From an uncultured Eubacteriales bacterium (lineage in GTDB: Bacteria > Bacillota > Clostridia > Oscillospirales > CAG-272), in assembly GCA_900548735.1 (NCBI GenBank), contig URMC01000013.1:1-27662 (forward strand): a stretch of 27,662 nt of DNA, in the 5' to 3' direction. Positions 23,054-27,662 of the stretch are shown here, piece after piece. The translations under genes were made by a program, and so were the position numbers. Every line of letters begins with the position of its first letter. Positions within the stretch are counted from its first letter, which is position 1. The notes beneath the pieces were generated by a model. The model did not search any database and was not told where the DNA came from. It saw only the letters and a program-made list of their open reading frames with translations.

Positions 23054-24013
23054 ATGCGCACGTATATTTCAGAATCCGATTATGAAAACCAAATGAAAAA
23101 CACGGTTGAGCCGGCACTGGCAGCCGTGCGGCAATCCGGCACCTTCCGCGTGGCGGACGGCACGGAGCTGGCTGTGGCGCTCTACCCGGCAAAAGACCCG
23201 CGCGGCAGTGTGGTGATTGTGCACGGTTTCTCCGAAACGGCGGAAAAATACCGGGAACTGATCTGGTATTTCCTGAACGAAAATTATACCGTTCTGGCAT
23301 ACGACCAGCGCGGGCACGGGCGCTCCACGCGCACCGCGCCGGCTGACGTGACGCACGTGACGGCGTTTGAAAATTATGTGGAGGATCTGCACGCCTTATT
23401 GGAAGCAAAGGCGGAGGAACTGCCCCGCCCGCGCTATCTCTTTTCGCACTCGATGGGGGGCGCGGTAGGAGCGCTGTTTCTCATCACGTATCCGGGCTTT
23501 TTTGAAAAAGCGGTGCTCTCCTCGCCGATGATTGCGGCGCGGCATGACGGGTTGGGTCTGCACGCCTGCCGGGGCATCTGCCTGTTTTGTATGAAAACCG
23601 GGCGGGCGGCAAAACGCATTTTTGTTTCGGGCAAAGCAAGCGACCCGACAGGCGAAACGCCGGAAACCAGCGCCTCGGACAGCGCCGCGCGGTTTGAGTA
23701 TTACCGGCAGCTGCGCCTTGCGCACCCGGTGCTTTTCTGCGGAGCGCCTACCTATAACTGGACGTATGCCTCCCTTGGGGTCACGAAAAAGATTCTCGCC
23801 AAGGGGGCGCCGGAGAGCGTGAAAATTCCGGTACTTCTCTTCTCCGCCGATAACGACACCCTGGTCAAACGCAAGCCGCAACAGGAGTTTATCCGGCGCG
23901 TGGCACATGGCACCTTTGTGACCGAGCCTTCCAAACACGAGATCTACGCCGCCGGCGACGCCGTGCTTTATCCGTACCTCGACCGAATCTTCCGTTTTTA
24001 TCAGCAAAAGTGA
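23054..24013 (+). CDS. Alpha/beta hydrolase, lysophospholipase/monoacylglycerol lipase-like
   Basis: The 319-residue protein has no signal peptide and is probably cytoplasmic. The Hydrolase_4 fold shows the oxyanion segment VIVHGFSETAEKY (54-66), the typical AYDQRGHGRST (82-92), nucleophile Ser133 in SHSMGG, the acid Asp268 (SADNDTLV; Asp266 is possible) and His295 (SKHEIY). This pattern is that of monoglyceride lipases and lysophospholipases (PldB-like), which cleave acylglycerols or lysolipids. It is monocistronic, with a near-consensus promoter and a very strong terminator. Confidence 0.88.
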   Translation: MRTYISESDYENQMKNTVEPALAAVRQSGTFRVADGTELAVALYPAKDPRGSVVIVHGFSETAEKYRELIWYFLNENYTVLAYDQRGHGRSTRTAPADVTHVTAFENYVEDLHALLEAKAEELPRPRYLFSHSMGGAVGALFLITYPGFFEKAVLSSPMIAARHDGLGLHACRGICLFCMKTGRAAKRIFVSGKASDPTGETPETSASDSAARFEYYRQLRLAHPVLFCGAPTYNWTYASLGVTKKILAKGAPESVKIPVLLFSADNDTLVKRKPQQEFIRRVAHGTFVTEPSKHEIYAAGDAVLYPYLDRIFRFYQQK

Positions 24014-24027
24014 TTTCGGAATATCAC

Positions 24028-24073
24028 ATTCTCCCGGGCGGGCAACAGAGGTTGCCCGCCCGGGAGAATTTTT
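24028..24073 (+). terminator. Very strong intrinsic terminator (19-bp stem)
   Basis: A perfect 19-bp stem begins ATTCTCCCGGGCGGG (24028-24046) and pairs with 24051-24069 around an AGAG loop, followed by TTTTT. Confidence 0.92.
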
Positions 24074-24213
24074 ATTGCGAGGTGAATTGCGATTCTTTTC
24101 TTTCCGCAGGGCGAGGCAAGCACCCGCCGGTTGTGTAGCGTGCCGCACCGCAGGTGCCGCAGGTACACGCCTTTGCATACCCTGATAAGGATAGCAGAAA
24201 GGCGGTGGCTTGT

Positions 24214-24834
24214 ATGATGAGACTTGCCCGGTTATTCTCCAAATGTGTAAACGGTGTTTATACCCACGTGGAAAACTCCGGGGATTATTTTACCGAACGG
24301 TTGGGAAACACCCTTTACATTTATTTGGAATGCTCCCACGGAGGGGACGACTGGCAAAACAACCTGGATTTCCCCGCCCGCCCCTACCGGAACGGGGAAA
24401 CCGCCCCGTGGTTTGCCCACCGCGGGTTTGTGCGGGTGTGGAAATCCGTAGAGCCGTATCTGGAAAAAGAAGTTGCAGACCCTACCGTGGGGCGCATTAT
24501 AACCGTAGGCTATTCGCACGGCGCGGCACTGGCGGTGCTGTGCCATGAATATGTCTATGACACCCGCCCGGACCTGCGGGAACGCATAGAGGGCTACGGC
24601 TTCGGGTGCCCGCGCGTGTTCTGGGGACCGCGCTTTCCATGGCTGATTCGTCGGTGGAAGCGCTTTACGGTCATCCGCAACCTGGATGACATCGTGACCC
24701 ATGTGCCGCCTGCCGCCCTTGGGTTTTCCCATGTCGGCAGGCTGATTGAAATCGGCGAAAAAGGAAGATACAGCCGCGTGGACGCACACCGCCCGGAAAA
24801 CATTCTTGCCGAGCTGGAGCGCGAGGCGGAATAA
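24214..24834 (+). CDS. Class 3 lipase-like serine hydrolase
   Basis: The protein has about 206 residues. The nucleophile elbow GYSHGAA matches the lipase_3 GxSxG motif. It is preceded by AHRGFVRVWKSVEPYL (the family's conserved H-x-G-F), followed by GYGFGCPRVFW (family: FGxPRV) and by NLDDIVTHVPP, which supplies the aspartate. The late DAHRPENIL has a histidine that could complete the triad. There is no signal peptide, so it is probably cytoplasmic. Start: ATG at 24214 with a weak AGGCGG ribosome site; an in-frame ATG at 24154 would include repeat-like CCGCAGGT sequence and has no site. The likely substrate is an acylglycerol or other ester. Confidence 0.8.
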   Translation: MMRLARLFSKCVNGVYTHVENSGDYFTERLGNTLYIYLECSHGGDDWQNNLDFPARPYRNGETAPWFAHRGFVRVWKSVEPYLEKEVADPTVGRIITVGYSHGAALAVLCHEYVYDTRPDLRERIEGYGFGCPRVFWGPRFPWLIRRWKRFTVIRNLDDIVTHVPPAALGFSHVGRLIEIGEKGRYSRVDAHRPENILAELEREAE

Positions 24835-24868
24835 CGGCAGTTTTCTGTCGCCGGGATGAATGTCTGCG

Positions 24869-24901
24869 GGAGGGGAAAACTCAAAATGAGTTTTCCCCTC
24901 C
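24869..24901 (+). terminator. Terminator-like hairpin after the lipase gene
   Basis: A 15-bp perfect stem GGAGGGGAAAACTCA / TGAGTTTTCCCCTCC closes an AAA loop 34 bases after the stop codon. No T-run follows, so it may act as an mRNA 3' stabiliser or a weak terminator. Confidence 0.6.
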
Positions 24902-25023
24902 GGTCGTTATTACAGTATATGTGCCGGGCGCATTCCCTGTCGTTTTTTGTTGGTGTTCCTTCGCATATCCGGCGCAAAAACGGGAATACTATGGCTGGAA
25001 AGAGAAAAATTTCCGAAAAGGGG

Positions 25024-25052
25024 TTGACAAGCAAAGCACAGTCTGCTATAAT
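25024..25052 (+). promoter_or_regulatory. Perfect consensus promoter of tRNA-Gln
   Basis: TTGACA (25024-25029), a 17-bp spacer and TATAAT (25047-25052), with an extended TGC before the -10. The tRNA begins 28 bases after the -10. Confidence 0.92.
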
Positions 25053-25080
25053 ACTCCGTGTTCATCCGAACAAACAATTT

Positions 25081-25156
25081 TGCGGCATCGCCAAGCGGTA
25101 AGGCAACGGACTCTGACTCCGTCATTACCTAGGTTCGAATCCTAGTGCCGCAGCCA
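25081..25156 (+). tRNA. tRNA-Gln (anticodon CTG)
   Basis: A complete cloverleaf: acceptor TGCGGCA pairs fully with TGCCGCA, the D arm holds AAGCGGTAAGG, and the anticodon stem ACGGA/TCCGT has loop CTCTGAC giving CTG, which reads CAG. The T arm is TAGGT-TCGAATC-CTA. The discriminator is G and the 3' CCA is genome-encoded (25154-25156). It is a single-gene transcript between its own promoter and terminator. Confidence 0.96.
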
Positions 25157-25157
25157 T

Positions 25158-25192
25158 AAAAAACCTCCCGAACTTTGTTCGGGAGGTTTTTT
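25158..25192 (+). terminator. Intrinsic terminator of tRNA-Gln
   Basis: Stem CCTCCCGAAC / GTTCGGGAGG with a TTT loop, flanked by six A and six T, starting one base after the CCA end. Confidence 0.93.
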
Positions 25193-25200
25193 ACTTCTTC

Positions 25201-25228
25201 ACTCTTCACTCTTCACTCTTCACTCTTC
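25201..25228. repeat. Four tandem copies of a 7-bp repeat (ACTCTTC)
   Basis: ACTCTTC is repeated four times exactly, with partial copies on both sides (TTACTTCTTC before, ACTATTT after). It follows the tRNA terminator directly and does not lie in a gene. Copy number is likely to vary by slippage. Confidence 0.9.
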
Positions 25229-25344
25229 ACTATTTACTTACCCGTCGGTAGTTTTGGCAAAAGATCGTGCACGGTAAGAAAACGAAGGCGCTTTGCGTGG
25301 CAGGTTTTCTCCGGCTTGCATAGACTGTCTGCGGAGGTGATCGG

Positions 25345-25551
25345 ATGAAGCTGACTGAACTTTCCCCCGGGGAGGCAGGGGTACTCCTTTCCGTGCCGCA
25401 CACCCTGCTTCCGTTTTCCCTGCGCCCCGGCAACCGCGTTTCCATGGTGATGACCCGCCCGGAGCTTTCGGTAGTGGACGCGGACGGCGCGCGCTTTGCC
25501 CTGGCGGGGGAGCTGGCGCAAAAAATCATAATCACCAGACTTCGCGCATAA
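25345..25551 (+). CDS. feoA: FeoA-domain protein
   Basis: A 68-residue small beta-barrel (SH3-like) protein. MKLTELSPGEAGVLLSV at the start and the closing VVDADGARFALAGELAQKIII (family: G..iaLr..lA..I.V) are the FeoA hallmarks. FeoA is a cytoplasmic accessory of the FeoB ferrous-iron transporter. GGAGGTG lies before the ATG. It is 46 bp upstream of feoB on the same strand, so probably co-transcribed. No clear Fur- or DtxR-type box was seen upstream. Confidence 0.85.
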   Translation: MKLTELSPGEAGVLLSVPHTLLPFSLRPGNRVSMVMTRPELSVVDADGARFALAGELAQKIIITRLRA

Positions 25552-25597
25552 GCTGAACCGAAAGCGCGGCGAAACCGCCTTTTCGGGGAGGAAGTAC

Positions 25598-27523
25598 ATG
25601 GAAATTGCTCTGGTAGGAATGCCGAACTGCGGCAAATCCACTCTTTTTAACGCATTGACCGGAAAACACGCCCGCACGGGCAACCGTGCGGGCGTGACCG
25701 TTTCTCTCACCAAAGGCACCATGAAGGGGGAGCACGGCATTACCCTGACCGATCTGCCCGGCATTTACTCTCCCGTGGCGGGGAGCGAGGATGAAGCGCT
25801 GACCCTGCGGAGTCTGGAAAAGGAGCCGCCGGACCTTCTGCTGTTTGTGGCGGACGGCACCCAGCTTGCCCGCTCGGGGGAGTTGCTGACGGCGCTTCGC
25901 ACCGGGCACCGCACCGTGCTTGCCGTGAATATGTGTGACGAGCTGGAAAAAGCCGGCACCGTCCTTGATTCAAGGGCGCTTGAAAACTACCTTGACATAC
26001 CGGTTTTTGCCATCAGCGCCAAAAGCGGACAGGGCGTGCCGGAGCTGGCACAGTACCTGCGGAAAGCGGAAAAATGTTATCGCAAAAGCACGCCGGAAAA
26101 AGCAAAACAGGTGAAGAAAGCGAAACAGCGCACGGCGTGTGCCGCTTTTCCGGGCGACAGTCAGGGAAGCCACGCTCCCTGCTCTTCACGCACTGTCCCC
26201 GGCACCGCTTCTGCGGAAAATCCCCCCACACGTCATGCGTTTTACGGCAATTTGTGTCGTGCGGGGTGTGCCGGATGTGCGCAAAACGTCAAAACGGCAC
26301 CCGCCGTTCCCCGCTCAGAGGGGGCGGATGATCTCTCCCGTGCCGCCCTGCCGCCGCCCCCGCAAAGGGGCAGACTTCAGGACGGCGCCGACCGCCTGTT
26401 TCTCACCCCGTGGACGGGCTTTCCCTGTCTGATTCTTTTTCTTGCGGCGGTGCTGTTTCTCTCTTTCGGGGCGCCGGGCACTTTTCTTGCGGGGCGCTTT
26501 TCCGCGCTTCTTGCCCTGCCGCTTTGCCGCCTTTTTGACCTTTTGACCGGCAGTCTCCCGGCTTTTCCGGCGGCGTTTCTGAAAGACGGCGTGCTGGCAG
26601 GCACGCTGGCGGTGCTGGATTTTGCCCCGCGGCTGTTTTTGCTGTTTTTGCTTCTCACGATACTGGAGGACAGCGGATATCTTGCCCGTGCGGGGGCGCT
26701 GGCGGCGCCGGTCCTGCGTTTTTTCGGGCTGTCCGGAGAGGCGGCAGTGCCGCTGCTGCTGGGGCTTGGCTGTTCCGTGCCCGCGGTGCTCTCCACCCGC
26801 CACATCCGGGACAACGGCACGCGGCGCCTTTCCGTCTTTCTGCTTCCGTTTATCCCCTGCTCGGCTCGCCTGCCGGTCATTGCGGTGCTGGCGGCGCTGT
26901 TTTTCGCCTCACCGTTTGCCGCGCGTGCCGTCCCTGTGCTTGGCGGTGTTATTCTGTTTTTGCTGTTTGCGTTTGCCTTTTCCCGAAAGAACCGCCCCGC
27001 ACCCTTTGCCGGAGAGCTGCCGCGCTACCGGATGCCCTGTGTACAGAACGTCTGCCGTGTGGCGGCAAGGCGAACCGGGCATTTCCTGCGCAAAGCCGGG
27101 GGGCTGATCCCCCTTGCGGCGGCAATATTGTGGTTGCTTTCCCACATCACGCCGCACGGCACCCCGACCGATGCCGGGGAGTGCTCTCTGCTTGCCGTTT
27201 TTTCCGGCGCGATTGCCCCGGTGTTTGCTCCGCTGGGGTTTGGATGCTGGCAGGCGGTGGCGGCGTTGATTTCCGGCATTGCCGCAAAGGAAACGGTACT
27301 CTCCGCCCTGGCGGTGTTTGCGGGGGGCGACCTTGGCGCGCTTGCCGGCATGTTTTCCCCCCGCGGCGCGCTTTCGTTCCTCTGCTTTTTTGCCACCTAT
27401 ACCCCTTGCGTGGCAACGCTTGGCGCCGTGCGGCGGGAGGGCGGGTGGCGCGCGCTTTTCGGGTGCCTTTTGCTCTCCTTTGCCGGGGCATACGCCCTTT
27501 CGTTTGCGGTTTATCATCTCTGA
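25598..27523 (+). CDS. feoB: FeoB ferrous-iron transporter with atypical Cys-bearing linker
   Basis: This 641-residue membrane protein imports Fe2+. The N-terminal G domain has G1 GMPNCGKST (7-15), G2 Thr34, G3 DLPG (52-55), G4 NMCD (111-114) and G5 SAKSG (140-144). The membrane part starts near DRLFLTPWTGFP (265-276). Its Gate-type segments are GLGCSVPAVLSTRHI and PCSARLPVIAVL, and a late TPCVATLGAVRREGG is also conserved. Between them (~160-262) the usual helical domain is not recognisable; instead there is a basic, then Pro/Ser-rich stretch with six cysteines, including Cys220-x3-Cys-x2-Cys227. The frame is uninterrupted. GGGGAGG precedes the ATG by 6 bp. It ends next to the inverted repeat element. 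Confidence 0.92.
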   Translation: MEIALVGMPNCGKSTLFNALTGKHARTGNRAGVTVSLTKGTMKGEHGITLTDLPGIYSPVAGSEDEALTLRSLEKEPPDLLLFVADGTQLARSGELLTALRTGHRTVLAVNMCDELEKAGTVLDSRALENYLDIPVFAISAKSGQGVPELAQYLRKAEKCYRKSTPEKAKQVKKAKQRTACAAFPGDSQGSHAPCSSRTVPGTASAENPPTRHAFYGNLCRAGCAGCAQNVKTAPAVPRSEGADDLSRAALPPPPQRGRLQDGADRLFLTPWTGFPCLILFLAAVLFLSFGAPGTFLAGRFSALLALPLCRLFDLLTGSLPAFPAAFLKDGVLAGTLAVLDFAPRLFLLFLLLTILEDSGYLARAGALAAPVLRFFGLSGEAAVPLLLGLGCSVPAVLSTRHIRDNGTRRLSVFLLPFIPCSARLPVIAVLAALFFASPFAARAVPVLGGVILFLLFAFAFSRKNRPAPFAGELPRYRMPCVQNVCRVAARRTGHFLRKAGGLIPLAAAILWLLSHITPHGTPTDAGECSLLAVFSGAIAPVFAPLGFGCWQAVAALISGIAAKETVLSALAVFAGGDLGALAGMFSPRGALSFLCFFATYTPCVATLGAVRREGGWRALFGCLLLSFAGAYALSFAVYHL

Positions 27524-27536
27524 CCGCACCGATCCC

Positions 27537-27662
27537 TGCGGCACCTGCGGCACCTGCGGTGCGGCTTTCTCAGGCTGGCGCGGCGCTTTGGGTGCGTTCG
27601 CTGAAAGTTTGGCGTGCGCCGTGTAAAAATTTTTGAGGGAGTCAAGAGGGGACTTTTTATAA
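27537..27662 (-). repeat. Inverted, incomplete copy of the 20.2 kb element at the window end
   Basis: Bases 27618-27662 are the exact reverse complement of 20596-20640 (45 of 45). The sequence before it (27537-27617) matches the terminal-repeat end more loosely, with the CACCTGCGG motifs and GGCTTTC conserved. The window stops 3 bases past the centre of the element's 34-bp palindrome, so the rest of the copy is not visible. Confidence 0.8.

Noticed and set aside
25229..25344. Fur or DtxR operator upstream of feoA
   Set aside because: No convincing inverted repeat of either type could be found, and the promoter itself is weak by eye.

Overview
The window looks like a chromosomal segment of an uncultured, GC-rich, gut-type Firmicute (class Clostridia, Oscillospirales/Christensenellales-like). 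This is inferred from strong AGGAGG ribosome-binding sites, consensus sigma-A promoters, intrinsic terminators, lipobox lipoproteins, an OmpR-type two-component system, uronate and beta-galactoside catabolism, and hairpin-rich dispersed repeats. No rRNA or marker gene fixes the taxonomy. Most genes are GC-rich; the 1226-residue lipoprotein gene and the Gfo/Idh-epimerase pair have a visibly different codon choice, as expected for highly expressed genes.

Layout. (1) 1-1.22 kb: the 3' end of a GH35 beta-galactosidase and a terminator hairpin. (2) 1.66-5.6 kb: a perfect-consensus promoter, a structured leader and a giant coiled-coil lipoprotein of unknown function. (3) 5.76-7.09 kb: a lipoprotein carrying a free-standing RsgI-type extracytoplasmic domain with the Asn-Pro autoproteolysis motif. 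(4) 7.1-12.7 kb: a two-component system, a DUF4956 membrane protein and a VTC-type polyphosphate polymerase domain protein on the minus strand, facing a divergent Cthe_2159-type beta-helix lipoprotein. (5) 12.7-13.7 kb: a gene-free block of mosaic hairpin repeats. (6) 13.7-20.2 kb: an AraC regulator divergent from a four-gene operon for a GH2 beta-hexuronidase, tagaturonate reductase, altronate dehydratase and a beta-propeller protein. (7) 20.2-20.7 kb: a roughly 0.5 kb element with 32-bp terminal inverted repeats. (8) 20.7-22.9 kb: a minus-strand sugar epimerase plus Gfo/Idh oxidoreductase operon. (9) 23.0-24.9 kb: two serine hydrolases. (10) 25.0-27.5 kb: tRNA-Gln(CTG), FeoA and FeoB. (11) 27.5 kb to the end: an inverted, incomplete copy of the 20.2 kb element.

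How the genes fit together. The AraC operon reads as a beta-galacturonide (or mixed hexuronide) pathway: release of the uronic acid, reduction of tagaturonate, dehydration of altronate to 2-keto-3-deoxygluconate. No uronate isomerase (UxaC) is seen here.

The strongest candidate for an under-described system is region 4. The intergenic region between the polymerase gene and the beta-helix gene carries two mirrored pairs of 10-bp direct repeats with an 11-bp period, each ending exactly 6 bp before a -10 hexamer. This is what a shared OmpR-family operator would look like, and the response regulator encoded three genes away is the obvious candidate to bind it. The cluster may be a regulated cell-surface/polyphosphate module; its function is inference.
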